From the NCBI GenBank assembly GCA_019722365.1, contig JADFUC010000085.1, positions 1,116,001 through 1,180,000 on the forward strand: a DNA stretch of 64,000 nucleotides. The letters run 5' to 3'. A program made the translations under genes and the position numbers. The first letter of the stretch is position 1. Each line of letters opens with the position of its first letter. The stretch comes from Lithospermum erythrorhizon. Its lineage: Eukaryota; Streptophyta; Magnoliopsida; Boraginales; Boraginaceae. Below, piece by piece: positions 38,646 to 52,600 of this stretch. Below the pieces are notes generated by a model, which saw only the letters and a list, made by a program, of their open reading frames with translations, was not told the origin of the DNA and ran no database searches.

Positions 38646-39685
38646 AAAAATAATTTTAATCGGCTGGTCACGCCAATTAACGCTACTGTCAATGCCAAGC
38701 CAAGCATTTGAGCGCCGAATTCCAATATTTTGATCGCTAAAACTTGCGCCAAGCTTTACTCTATCATACCAAGTATTTGGCATATAAATACGCTTGAAAT
38801 CAACGGTAATCGATTCCTTTATTACGCCCAAGCATTTACAATCAAGGTGATCAATTCATTTAACGGTTAATTAAACGTGATTACCGAACTTAGTGTTCAC
38901 CTTAGTAATCGCGATACATTACTACTGGTTCTCATGATAATTTAAGGGATTATGAAAATGACAAGGATTCTACTATTAATCGTTATAATAATAAGAATCG
39001 TCAATTATTATTATTATACAATCCCATTATTATCCGAGCCTGTACGCCACAATACAAATGATTTTACTATATTTCATGTATGAAATTAAACTCATTTGCT
39101 AAATCGAGAGTTGATTCTAATCAACGAATATTTCACTGGGATTTTACATGATGTAATGTAAAAATATAAATTAGAGCGAACCCACCTAATTAATTAGTCA
39201 ATTGAATTACCCGATATTAGTTTGAGCCACAGCAACTTGTTAGTTACTATTAACTACCTGTTAGTGTTTGATTTTACTTAATCTGCGAATTAAATTTAAC
39301 TGGCTCACCATTGCCTGTCTCTACGGCTTTTGTGCTTGACCTATGTTTCAAGCTTATTAGGTTTACAAAACAAGTTTTTCTGCGAAATGAAAAACAAAAG
39401 CCTCCTCCATTTCTCCTCCATACGTCGAAAAATATCATGTTAATCTGGAAAATTCTTCTTGATTTTTCATCCAATCAACCCATGGTTTCAGCAAACACAA
39501 ATGTAGGATTCAAACTTCCCGCGCTAAACCAACCAGAGGCATCTAAATTTGAAGCTCTAAATTTGGAATTCAAAGGAGGCTTCAGAAAGAACGTGTTTCG
39601 ATAGACTACCAACATCAGAAGGCTCATATTCATAATTGTTAATTATTTGTTTTAGATTAATTTATATCATTTTGAGGATCCGGGA

Positions 39686-40170
39686 TGTATGAATTTGGTG
39701 TTTATCACAAATGAAATTCATACTAGATTTTAACAAAATACTTACATACTCCATTTCACTTTCAACCCTAAAATCCGATTTTGTAGGCTATCAATAGTGT
39801 GGTTATCAATAGTTTGAATGGTTATTCTATTCTTCCGAATAGCTTAGCCGAAAGTTGTATTCTTTTGATTTCTCTCTCGTTTCATTCAATATTGGGTGAC
39901 ATACACGAAGTCTGGTTGGTATAGTCTAGGTTAGTTCTGCGCTTTTAGAGCACAATTTGCTCATCCGGTGAGTCGTGGCCACTCAAGTCCGTAATTTGTT
40001 CCTCCACAGATAAGGAAATTTGTTGCGTATACGCTCGTAGATTAGTCCTTAACATTGTTGTGATACCACATTAAATCTCTATCTCTTTATTTTTAGTACT
40101 TTATTTAATTTCTTATCTTAGAATTTCTACAAATCATTTGTTATAGTAAATTTTTTTCGCCGTTATAACA
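39686..40170 (+). repeat. 5' LTR of copia relic A
   Basis: Aligns by eye with 42178-42648 over most of its length. It ends CGTTATAACA just before the primer-binding-site remnant at 40174. The left border is approximate. No target-site duplication remains. Confidence 0.65.
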
Positions 40171-40189
40171 AATTGGTATCACAAATATG

Positions 40190-41100
40190 GGTTTCATATC
40201 GTCAAGGAAGAAAATAAAAAGTAAAAGCATTAAAATTGAGAAGTTCACTAGAGACACACATCAAAATCATGCAAATATTACCATCAAACGTAGGCTCGGT
40301 TTCTCCGATGAAATCCACCAAGACCAAGTACCGATAACATGGATACAGGAGTAAGGCACAATTTTCGACGCTGATTCTTGTTTTGATGACGATTACCTAC
40401 ATGTGTTTCGGAGGGCGATATCGGCTTCCCTTGGCCAAGGCTCAAGCTGAGAGTCTCAGATATGACAAAGAGCTTGACCAATAAGTTTTTGTCAAGGCCC
40501 TCGGTTTGGGGCTAAGAATAGAAGGTACATCTCTTAAGAATCACATAGATCTTCTTAATACATACTACTTGATTTCATGTAATATAGATATTAAGATCGG
40601 TGGACGAGGATGCCGCCTTGATATTGTTAGCCTCAAGTTACCTATATCATGAGTAACTTTAAGGAGTCTCGACAAACGGTGCGGATTCGTTTGTCTCTGA
40701 AATAAGTTAGGTCCGCTCGCATAACAGTGGGAATTCGCGTATTAGTTGTAGCTGGTGGTTCTAGCCTCCGGGTTCGGTTCTATGGTGGCAAAGAGTCGCT
40801 TAACACTAGTCGTCCGATATCTCAAAGCGGAGAAGTTCTCCTTTAAGGCCGGGAGGTCCGAGGAAACTGATAGGTGCAATTATCGTAGGAGTCAGACATT
40901 GAAATTAGGACTGCCCAAAAGGAGGGGATGCAACAGAAAAGGCCTCAGTGATAATACGCCATCGCCAAGCGGTATGATTTCAAGAAGGAGTATGACCTTA
41001 GCGTCGAGTGCTCATACATTTTACAATCGACGCGCTGTTCGATTCTAGCTTATATCTTATGCTATCCTAGGAGGAAGTGGGTTCTCAACGATAAAGAAAT
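40190..41100 (+). pseudogene. Copia gag remnant (element A)
   Basis: Reading across frames gives IKIEKFT, then SLTNKFL near 40471, EGTSLKNHIDLLNT at 40521-40562 and VDEDAALILLAS at 40600-40637. These are the conserved order of copia gag (SLTNKL..L, EGTSLKDHI, DEDAALILL.SLP). Several frameshifts and stops intervene. A basic, zinc-knuckle-like patch follows near 40860-40960. Confidence 0.7.
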
Positions 41101-42177
41101 GGACGCGATTATTTCAATGGCAAAATGGTTCTGCCTCGTTGTGGCGGCTGATCAAGCTCAATGTAATTAAGATATACTTACGTAGATTCTCGCATATTGA
41201 ACAACGTTAGGACATGCCTCTGCATCACTACGATTTTGTTATCTCCTGAAATTGCTAGACAAGAAGGATTCAAGAGAATGTCGATCGTCTATAAGGTTCG
41301 AATGATTCGAAGGTGCGTAAACGTGGAACTTTGTATGTTTTGCAACGTAAGACATTTTCTAGGTCATTGTCAGGCGCTGGGAAACAAAGGAGTACAAATT
41401 TTGGTTTCAGAGTGCTCGGAGTGAGCATTTCCTACCACTTTTCTGGCAAATACGAGCGGCTTCAAGGGTTTCGTTGAACATTACAGTGGTAGTTCAAGGA
41501 TGTCTCGAGAACCACCCGGGTACCTTCTCGAGAGGTACGACAACGGGAAAGAGTTAGCCCATGCTTTCCTCACAGCAGAGGAACCTGCTCCTACGTGTCA
41601 TCCGTTGTTTGTGATCAAACTATATAACGGCAGACCGTCATCAGAAAGCGATTACTACTGTGGGTCCCAGATCGAGGAACGTACTACTCAATATAGAATC
41701 TAGGAAGAGAGGTGCATGACTTAATTTCTCATGCTGTAGGATGTAGCAGTATATTTTGGCTGGACACTAGCCTGCTTCTCGCTTTTTTCATTACGTGATC
41801 ACGTTACAGCTGAAATATCACTAGTTGTGACAAGATTCCAGGCGGTCCAACGGTTTGGACTCATTTAACCATTTTGTTCTGCACTTGCCCCGTGAACGGC
41901 AATATGCGAGGCTGGGTGTTCCCCAGATCGCTTCATCTCTTCCTGACGTCATCCCATTAATATCTATCACATCCGGAAGTACTTCGGCAACATCCGCTTC
42001 ACCATTCAGGCAAAGCCTGGGTATATTTGGTGCATCACAGGTTTTGATTTTTCTAATATCCGCGAAAGATTCAAGGCCAGTAAATTTATCGAATTACGCC
42101 AATCAATGTTACTTGACCATTAAGCCGTGTTATTTTGCGTCAAGAATTCTAATATTACTTTGGGGATCATGAAAATT

Positions 42178-42648
42178 TGTTGTACAAGTTTTGAATGACT
42201 TGATAATCAAGTATTTGGCATATAAATACTCTACATACTCCATTTCCGCCTTCACTCTAAAACTGACAAAGGTGCCTATCAATAAAGCAGCCAGCCCTAT
42301 CATTAAGTATTCTATTATTATGAATAAGCAGTGGCGCCGAAATAGATTCTTCCGAATTTCTCTCTGCTCTCATCCTAATATCAGCTACACGAGTTCATCG
42401 CAGATAACAGAAAAGCCAATTTTATACTTCTAAGAGATAGCTCGCTTATCCGGTGAGTCAATTTTGATTCAAGTCCGTAATTTGTTCATCTATTATAGCG
42501 AATTCGCTTTGTGACGCCTAATTCAGCCTTAACACATCGTTATGAATACCTCGTTAAATCTCCGTCTCTTTATTTTCGCAATGGTTTATTTAATTTATCT
42601 TAATTCGCAACTATTTATTATAGCAAATTCGCTTTACCAATCGTAACA
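42178..42648 (+). repeat. 3' LTR of copia relic A
   Basis: Begins tgttgtacaagttttgaatg after a gggg-containing purine-rich stretch at 42161, and ends ATCGTAACA. It shares ordered blocks with 39686-40170 but is strongly diverged from it, so the element is old or the consensus is noisy. Confidence 0.6.
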
Positions 42649-43285
42649 CTAACCAATTTGGGGATGAGGAAGCATTTTTATTAAAATATACGGAGTACTA
42701 GATATAACTGTACAAATGGAATATGGACTTGCAAAAAAGTCAAAGATTCTGTGAGTAAAAGCAAAACATTCTTCACTTTTTGGAATTAAATAACTTGTAT
42801 CTTGTCTAGACTGTTGTGATCACATCAAATCTATTACTAATGGCAAGCAAACATTTATCTCATACATCCCATAAATTTTCATTTCTCCATACTGATGTAC
42901 AGATATAGATTTCTTATTGAATTGTTATACACACACCCAAAATAAGTAAGATTGCTTTTATGAAATGACTATTTCGCTTCCTCTATTCAGAACGAAATAG
43001 CTATGCAAAATGGCGCTTCAAGGGCAACCATTTCTTGGGGTGGTTCACTACAGTTTACCCATTCTTGAATCTTGATCATGAATGTCAAATCACTGGAAAA
43101 AGCCATTTAATGAAAGAATTGAATGGTACACTGCAAACTTTATTTTAATACACATACATTACAAACATAGATGCATGTCTAATAGGAAAAGGTCAATAAT
43201 TACCATGTTCAACTTCAATCTATCCTAAAATAAGGCTACTGTTCAACGATTGTCATCGATCTGATCCTACCAACTAGCGTCTTTG

Positions 43286-43664
43286 TTAAGCATCCACTAT
43301 TCCACGAGTTGGTTGTAATGCTCCCATTGCATCTGTTGAAGTTTCCATGTTGATGGAAGGCTTGATGATGCTTACATTTTCTCTGATCCTTGATCGCTGA
43401 AAGTAACGTAAACAACATGTGCTGCCTTAGTAAAAAACATTTGCAGCGAATATCTTTACCAACATCTGCAGTAGTTTATATTTTACTCACCAAGTATTCA
43501 AGCTTGCTCTTGAGGTTCTGGACAATCAGCCTCTGGGAGTTGTCACCACTTGAAGAGTTCTACAATCCCACAAAATGCAGAAAAATTAGTTGAAAACCTT
43601 GACAGTGCACTATATTTTTGGCTTAGACTGTATTAGAAGCCTAACAAGCTGGAATAGCTCAGTT

Positions 43665-43697
<33 letters not shown>

Positions 43698-46600
43698 GAG
43701 GTTCAAGCCCTCCTTCTAGCGTAATTTTCTTTATTTTCTTCTGCTTTTGGCGAACTGATGTCAAATGTCAGTTAGCTAGAGGAGCAAGATGGAGTTCTTT
43801 GCATGGGTGCAACTTGTTTTGTTTGTTCAGTCCAATGAAAAGACAATTCTAATTTAAAAAAAAAAAATAGGACTTTTTTTTGTTATGCATGCATCATCAG
43901 CAGACTAAAGAGTAAGAAAAGAGCTGTGCAGTACTTATCCAAAAGGGCAAAGGACTCGAATATAATAAAACTTTCCTACCTAGAGAATTGACCAACTGAG
44001 AATAGTTTATTTTCCAAGATGAAAACATGATGCCAGGAACACCCAACTACCCATTTCCTACCAAATTAAAGATGCAACTCTTGAATAATCAGAGAGCTAT
44101 TACCCCACATATATTTGCTCTATCAAGAAAATATCCTAATTCTTACCATGAATTATAAAGTCATATTTTATGTTTTATGGTTATTGGATATAATGAATAA
44201 TATCAAATAGCTCGTTACACAATATACCCTTCTTATTTATTGTGAAGTATGTTGAGAAAGAGATTCACGATAGATGGGCAAAAACTAACTAATAAAGAAA
44301 AGAAAGAAAGCAAAAATTGTTTTTTATCGTTTTTCGATAATAAGCCCCAGAATTACAAATTCTTTTCTTTTATAGGTGAAAAGTATTTATGCATGCCATT
44401 CGTTTTCTATGGCAATGCATTAATTACTGAATACCATATATTTAACAATGGTATTACATGCTCCTAATTTTTAGCCACACATTAATATTACAATCTCCTA
44501 CTTGAAAATTCGATTGAGGATCAATCAATCTTCACACCATTATTGTTTGTTGCCTTTTACATTGCGATGTGTGTTTGTCAGGGCCACTTAAAAGTTAAGA
44601 CATCAAATAAATTTGTTCGTGTTCTTGCTTTCGGTCGGATTCTCTTTAATGTGAATTTTTTTCATATCTATGGTTCCTTAGCACCTTTTCCGCGAACAAA
44701 GTGATAATGCACTCAGTATTAGCCGTCCGGGGAATGAAAAGTTGGATTCCTTGCAATATGCAAGGCGCTCCGACTGGCACAAAACAAGGTAATACATTTT
44801 TTTTTGTGCCCAAGCTCCTCCAATAACCTTTGAATCCAAATATGGCTTCCCTTGAGCTTGTGTAGTTGCATATATTATTATATTAAATTTCTGACGCTTT
44901 GTAATTTTGAAGCTTAACTTACGACTCCATTGCAAGAGTAACCACAAGCATGTAGTAGATTTCCTCTTATCAAGGGTCACTGCAAAATCGAGATCAACAT
45001 AATCAACGCTAATAAAATCCGATCCCCCACAGCATAATACAACATTTTGAGGTTCCTTTTGTGGCGTATCTTAGAACTCTTCCGCGATTATGATGCTCAC
45101 TTAGGATTAACTTCATATATTTACTAACATTTTCCACTACTTGTGCGATATACGGTCACAAATGCATCATAGCGAACATTAAACTTCCCAATTTCTTGTC
45201 ATAAAATTTTAGAAACATTTCCTTCACTCTACATTGCTAGGACACATACTTGAGGATGGCAGAAATTCACGAGGAAGAGGGGTAGAAGTGGCTTACAATC
45301 TTGCATCTTTGAACCGATGCAAGATTTTATTAATGTAATTCTTTCCCCGAGAAACCAAATCTTTACGGTATTTACATCTCGGTGAATTTGCATCCACAGA
45401 ATCTTGTTCTTTGGTCCCAAGTCATAGGTGCAGAGTGCTAGTAATTGTGCCTTCAATTCTTTACACAATCTTTATTAGGGCACACTACCCAGCCGTGTAG
45501 ATACACATACAACAGTAAAATGATATAATCATTTTTGTCAAACCTCTTGAAATATGAGGAATTACGAATTAGATGCAATTTGTATCCAAGGCTCGTAATA
45601 AATGAGTCAAATCTCTTATACCAGCAACTTGGTGCCTGTTTGAGACCATATAAAAATTTGTTTAAAGCTTTCTGGAATAAGTTCTTACATTCAAGTTCTT
45701 CGAAACCTTCTAGTTGGAGCATATAAATCTCCCTCTTCCCAAGAGATCTCCATGAAACCGGGTTTAACATCTAATTGAGATGTATAGATCCAAATCTAGC
45801 ACATGCAGGGACAACTCATTTGTTGTAAAGTCGACAAGCTGGGTGAAAATATCTCATTAAGTGATGTGTCTTCTTTACGAGCATATCCTTTCCTGACTAG
45901 TCTTGCGATATGGCTCAAACTTGATCATTCTTATTACGCTTTGATTTTATAAACACATTATTACCAATAGGCTTTCTTCACTTTGTGGTAGCGTGCAGAT
46001 CCCGAGTTTTGTTCTTACCGAAGGGCTTACATTTCCTCTGCGTTGCTATAAATCCCTGAGATGCATCAATTCTTCGGTGATTCTTGAAAAGTTGAGTGAA
46101 CACCGAGTCTCAGATTAAAAGACAATATCTTGACGTTACTCTACATAATATAATCAATTGCCAACTGAATGTAGCACGTCAACGACTTGATCGTCGAATT
46201 TACGGTGATTGATGCCGGCGGGTGAGGTCCCCAGTTCTTGATTGGATGCTGGTTCTCATGTTTTGGTGCTTGAAGAATCTTGTTGTTGAGACTTATTTTC
46301 CACGTATACTGATTAGTCTACGGATTTTTGCTTTCGTGCTATCATTGATATACTGCAGAATTTGTCTTACACTTAAAAATAACGAGGAAATAACATCCTA
46401 GCGATGATAACAACTAGCGAGCGTGGGATCACACAAAGCGATACCCTTAACTCCGTCGGTATACCCAGGGAACATACATTTTTTAGATTTTGGATAGCTT
46501 GATTTCTTAGGCATTATGCATTACGTACCACGGGAGGCTTCCAGAATGATTTGTCGGTATCTTTCCATTGGCATCTCGATTGGCGTCTTCGCTCCAATTG

Positions 46601-49600
46601 TTGTTGATGGTGACTTTGTTTATCACGTAACGGTATTTACTATACGCCCCGGAATGATTTGTCTAAGCTGCGGCTCACGTTGCTCTTATTCTCTACTTGG
46701 AGTTACGTTGCGTCCGTTACGCCTTCCGTGCGGTGACGGTGCATCTGATGCGTATATTTAATAACTTTGATCTTTTGCATATTTGTAAAAATTCACCAAA
46801 TTCGTTGCTAGTATATTCTCCTCCATTATCTGTCCTCAAACACTTGATCTTATTTGATTCAAGTTCTGGCCTTGAAAGTTTTGAAAGTTTCAAATATACA
46901 TTTTCTCTTGATCGGATACATGACATTTTACGGAATAATTATCAATGAAGAACCGCAAAGTACCTTTATATCCCCGAACGCAGTCTTGGTGTTTGCCGTC
47001 ACATCGAGTGAATGAGTTCTAGAATCCTGCTGACTTTAAAACTTAATGTACTTTAACTGATACGTCTTTAACTTCGCATAGCCGATTTTCACTTAAAGAA
47101 GCGAAATCGCTGTGAGTCACGGAAGTAGATGTTCTCTAGTCTTCATTCCTTGCTCAGACATATGTCCAAGCTTTCTATGCCACATAATTGAAGCATTTTC
47201 ATTTGGATCTATTGAAGCAACAAATGCTTCTCCTTCTTGCAGAGTCTCTCCCTTCAAAAAATACAACTTAGAAGCTATCTTTTCACCTTTCACTTAACAT
47301 GGTGACTTTCCATATTCCTTTCTCAACAAATTCTGATTAAGGTCGTCTATTGACATAATGACGATAAATTCTTTTCGGGGCACCATAAAATCTCGAATGA
47401 TACGTCGTGAAACACAGATTTTGATGGTTCAATGCGACAATCTTGAGCATGATGAAATTGCGACTATACCTGAATCGCCCGGAGATAGGTTCATAATCTT
47501 GAAGCATTCCGTCGCGAGATCATATAGCGTGGCTCACGTCGTGGTATACATAAGCAAATGTCATTCTTCGCTTTATAAGTTGTCGCAGAACTTCCCTGAC
47601 ATGGCTTGACAACATTTGAGGTGTTTCTTTATATTTCACGTGGATTGGAATTATTATTTAAACTCAACTGATCCTTCTTTAAATGACCTTTTTGCGATTT
47701 AGCATTCGAGGTTTCCGCTTTTTATTTTGATCTGGATTTTTGGCTCCCAGCGAGGCCACGTTCGGATTGATTTACTTAAATCACTTGTTAATGCCCCTGC
47801 CTTGTTGCATATTGGTCATTACATGCGTCTTTGTTCATGCCGATTTTGCTAGCCGAGAATAGCGAGGCTGCGGTATCATCAGGAACAAGGAATTTCCATA
47901 ATGAAATTATTTGTCAAACTAATGATGAGTTGATCTATGAATCCGGTTGAGATTTTTGATAATATTCGGCGTGTTCATTTGTCATTTCTCGTCAAATTAA
48001 GGCAAATGGCGTATTTAAGCGTGTTGATGTGTTACGTCATCAGTGAATTCTAACATCTTAGCATGTATAATTTTCTGCCGGAAAGGTACTACATTTGAAG
48101 ATTTGGCCTCGTACAATTTTGTGAGATGATCCCAGATCTCTTTTGCACTTCTTTTCTCTTCTATCTTTGAAATTGATATCTAAATGCCTTGATGTAAAGT
48201 AGATATTTACAATCGCATTTCAAAATCAAATCTCGTTCCATTGTTCATCATGATATACACCGCCCTTTACATTGCCAAAGGCAATTGTCTTTTTCTAAGG
48301 GCGACTTTTATCTTTAATTTCCATGTGGAGAAATTTTTCTCATTAAATTTTCAATCTCAATTTTGCAGTCGATAAAAGAACTTTGTCTGAAACTTGTTGA
48401 GGAAAGTGGCCGATAGATAGGCATTACAACTAATGAGTTGAATTATAACTAAGAAAGAAAGAAACAAATTATTTTTGGATAATAAAGCGGTTCTCAAAAT
48501 TCTTTTCTTTTATGGAGTGAAAGTATGTATGGAATTTAAGTTTTCTATGGCAATCTGCATTAATTCCTGCAGAATCATATGTTTAGTAAATTCGTCTTTC
48601 ACAATTTTATACATTAATGCACCCAAGTACTTTCCTCATTGCACAAAGAATATCGCGTTTGACTTTTATCTTAACCCCAATCCGAAAAATTGGGACGTTT
48701 TATTTTGATTCAAATAAAATTTTAATTTGTCTGGCATTGTCCAATTTCCTATTGACCTTCATTAATCAGTAAGAATGGAATTATGAAATCTCCCAAAATG
48801 GAAAACATCCCCGAACAATTTGGGATGGAGAGATCAATCAAAACTTTGATATAAATAGTTTATTTGTGTTTATAATATTTTATCTTAAATATATCGTAAA
48901 ATATAAATTTTAAATTCTTTTACATTGATATATATTTCATCAAATATTATACGACCTAAAAAAAATATATTTATAATCAAAATTCAACTCTTAAAAAGTC
49001 AAAAAATCGGGAATGTGACAATAAGGACGGATGTGATAATAGATAGTGTTTAAAACAAGCGATTAATTCGAGGAAATAAACCTCTTTGTTATCATGAAGT
49101 AAAAGTTGCATCTGCTTAGGCAGGCTTTTCAAAGACATTAGGGAAAATATCCTAATAAATCTGGTGATTAGCATGAACGAAATTTTTGTATAAATTGATA
49201 AATCTCAAAATGTTCAGTTGACCTCTATTTTTTTCAGTATAATCGCAGCAAACATTCATAAAAATTAAGAACAAACAATAAACGAAAAATGCAGCAAATA
49301 AACAATACAAGATTAGTAACTCATTTAATCAACTAAGGTGTCCTACTGGAACTATTGGAAAAGAATAGTAATAGACACACAGCTTGCCGGAGCATGTGAT
49401 GCATTTCTCAATAAAGAAAAATCCAAGACATCATGTTTTTATAAAATCAGTTCTGGAATCTTACTTCTAAAATCAGTTTGCACAAAAAAACTAACCAACA
49501 CCTCAATTTTATTCCAGAACTAAGGATTAAAACCAGCAAAATTTCTTGTTAACTGAGGTTACAGAAACATACAGGTTGCTTTATAACTAAAATCACCATA

Positions 49601-52600
49601 TTATTAGCAAGTCGTATATAATGTCACAAACTAAAGTGAAATAATTCAGTCACAATATGTCATAAATACAGAATTTGACGTCAATTAACTCTAGATAGGA
49701 TTGTTGTGATTTAAGGCCTAATTCGCTAACCAAATCTAAACAAATAATAATAACAACAAAAGTAAATACGGAAAAATAAATAGACACAAGATTTTTATCT
49801 GCAATTTCACTTGATGTGAAATGTGCGTCACTTGTTCTTTAGCAAGCGGAATCCACTAAAACCAACTCAGGAAGATTGTTACAATAACTTTATCAAGTAA
49901 ACACTCGATTGGTAATATTTTTATTTCCGCATTCTCAATCCACCAAAGCACTGTGTATTGATGATAATTTAATAATATCCTCTCAAAAAAATTATTTATG
50001 ATGATTGACAGGTGATAGAAAACTTACGGAGAAATTACATATATATAGAAAAGCTTACAACGTAAGCTTGGGTACCGAATTAGGCGATAAATGAGTCGAA
50101 ACCACCTCAAATCGCTTTAGCGGCGCTAGTCATCGTGACTTATACTTTCCGCGATGGAGAGTCACGGCAGTGATTACGAGAACCCATCGGCTTCATCGTG
50201 ACCCCCATTAGAGTGACTATACTCACGATGGAGGTCACAGCGATAACCTCACAAAAATTTTCAATTTCAATAATATCTACCGACTTGAAGGCGTTTCAAA
50301 TCACGAAATGCTGACCCAGATTCCTGTGACCCCGCTAGATTATCATCTACGAAGGTTAGCGAGTTAAACACAATTTCAATTTCATTCTTTACCACGTTTT
50401 GTAGGCGTATTCATAGGATTCCGATCTCGAGAATCTTCTCGAGCTTGAAACTCCATTCTCAATCTTTGAGCATTATAAATGGTACCTCGATCTATGTCTT
50501 GGTCCCCAGCTGAACCCATAATTTTTCGTCAAATAAATAGCACTCGACTATCACGGTTCAACGATATTCTTACTATGCTCAAAATTCGACTCTTGAAAAG
50601 TTTGCGGCAATGCTCATTTTCAACGCGATTTCGACCACTGCTTGACATTACTTGACTTACTTGGCCCAGATAATCTTCTTACATAGGTTCTGACTTTGAA
50701 TCTCCCGGTAATGTGATGCACTCCAAGCGTGAATATATATCCACTAATAGATTTTCTCTTGTCAGCATCCGCACCGTTGTCGGCATTTACATATCCTATC
50801 GACCCAAACTTAGATTTTCGAGAAAACCACAAAGCACTTCGGCTTAATTTATCGTTCGGTGTCTTGCGTCATCGCGGTTTGATGTTTTCTTTAGTTGAAC
50901 ATATCTACTAACAACTCCACATTGCGTAATGCGATATGATTAGTGCGCACGGTGCATACATAAGACTTACCTATTGCAAAAGCATAAGACGCATATCGTA
51001 TACACTAATTCATCCTCGATACCGGTGATTGTTCTACATATAATTGAAAATAGCATTGCTCCGGGATCTTAACAGGTTTGTGTATTTGAGCAAGAGCGAT
51101 CCTTAGCCGGGTATTAACTGTATGTCAATCTTGGGAATTCAAGACATCGATTATTCTCGTCAAAATTTACTTAACTTTATTTAGGTATGCATTGCAAATT
51201 CAACGATAACTCTTTCTTGACGTGTTAATCTTTTTGCAAATCGACTTCATTATCGGCGTTATCCACGTAAAAGAGTAGAATAACATAATTTTTCGAACCT
51301 GCATTATAGCAGCGATGATCCAATCTCATGACTCCACGAACTTTAACCTCTTCGTAAAATTTGTCAAAGTACGTATTCGGTGCCTTGGAGAACTTTTTTA
51401 GCCGTACCATCTGAAACTTATTAAAATTTGCGGACCAAATTCTCTTTCCACTTTAACCTGAAACGCAGGGTTCTTCATAAATATTTTTTATACGGATCGC
51501 GTGTAAAAGCGCAATTTTACATCCATCTGTGAAGATGTAAATTATAACTTGCTGCGATCGAGAATAGTTCGTTGTCATTTGGTTTAACTACGGGTGAGAA
51601 TATTTCGGTGTAGTCAAATACGCTTTCCCTTACATTGAAATTGCCAACTGACAATCCCACGGCGCTTGTACGTTTTTACTTATACCGTTAACTTCAGCGA
51701 TTCGATAGGCGAATTTGATATGATATTCTCTTGAGCTAAATGGTGGTTTAACAACTCAGCGTCGTATTAATTAAATCGATAGCTTACATTTTACTCTTCG
51801 AATCTTAGGACAGTGTTTACGCTTGCTTGAATAGCGTCGTAAGTGTCTTCCTGACCGTAATTGTCTCCGCCTTACGTCGGTATTAGTTTAAGACGAGGGA
51901 CATAGCAGTCGCGTGTCTTGTCCTGCTTTGACTTCCCACCGGTTTCTTGTTATGAAACTTCTTTACCTCGGCGCCTTATCATCTTTATGCAACGCCTGCC
52001 GTTAAATACATGCTTACTCATTATGATCTTAGGTTAACCCCGAGATCATAGAACCGATATCCAATACCAGCTTGTCATTAAACGATAAAATAACAAATGT
52101 TAAATTTTTGCATCGAGTTTACTTTTTAGCATTTGCATCTGAATATATTCATGATACTTAAGAAAGATAAATTTACTTTCTTAAAACTCACGTTTTTTAA
52201 TTTTGAAATCGAGAGGAATTTGAGGTTACTGCAATTTATAAAAAGTTGCGGTGTTGATTGCGTCGGCCTAGAGCGTGTGAGGTAATCCGAGGAATGTAAC
52301 CTGTACTCCGAGCGTGTTCATTTGAGTTGATCATCCTCTGCGGTTACACTTTCCAGTTTTGGGGTGTTCAGGAAGTCTTAACGTTACGTCTAGATTACCG
52401 GCGTGTGTTGAAATACCATCGTTATATTCGCCCCGTTATCGGATCTCCAAGCAAACTTCCTTTTCAATTTCCGATCTTTGTTCTCGGCCATAGTTTCCGG
52501 TTCTTCCAAGACTCCAGATTTCGGTTTGTGTTTTTATGAAATCCAGAAACGCTTCCCCAATTCATCGTGATAAAGGTTACATAATACAACAATGAACTTC

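Larger units (their letters stand above)
39686..42648 (+). mobile_element. Degenerate Ty1/copia element A, shortened internal region
   Basis: Two related LTRs bracket about 2.0 kb. Shared LTR text includes catactccatttc, attcttccgaat, ccggtgagtc, caagtccgtaatttgttc, ttaaatctc-gtctctttatttt and a terminal aaca. After the 5' LTR comes AATTGGTATCACAAATATGG, a worn tRNA-Met primer-binding site (usual TGGTATCAGAGC). The internal part carries gag remnants on the plus strand. No reverse transcriptase is visible, and 2 kb is far too short for a complete copia element, so most of pol is lost. Confidence 0.75.
44240..48650 (-). mobile_element. Degenerate Ty1/copia element B (minus strand, with both LTRs)
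   Basis: Two LTRs (about 44240-44490 and 48387-48650) share gttgaga/ggaaag, cgatagat, aagaaagaaa, attcttttcttttat, ttttctatggcaat and gcattaatt in order. Between them, on the minus strand, gag, GAG-pre-integrase, integrase, reverse transcriptase and RNase H remnants occur in the Ty1/copia order. Internal length is about 3.9 kb, slightly under a full element. All frames are broken. It lies in the long intron of the HON4-type gene, in the same orientation as that gene. Confidence 0.85.

Noticed and set aside
42990..43095. Possible extra HON4 exon (IQEWVNCSEPPQEMVALEAP)
   Set aside because: It has an acceptor-like border and is open to a stop, but the preceding exon already ends in TAA at 43286 and I see no donor to join it. 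It may be 3' UTR.
38512..48825. Matching inverted MITE ends 10 kb apart, considered as one large transposon
   Set aside because: HON4 exons, a tRNA gene and two unrelated copia relics lie between; two separate small MITEs explain it better.
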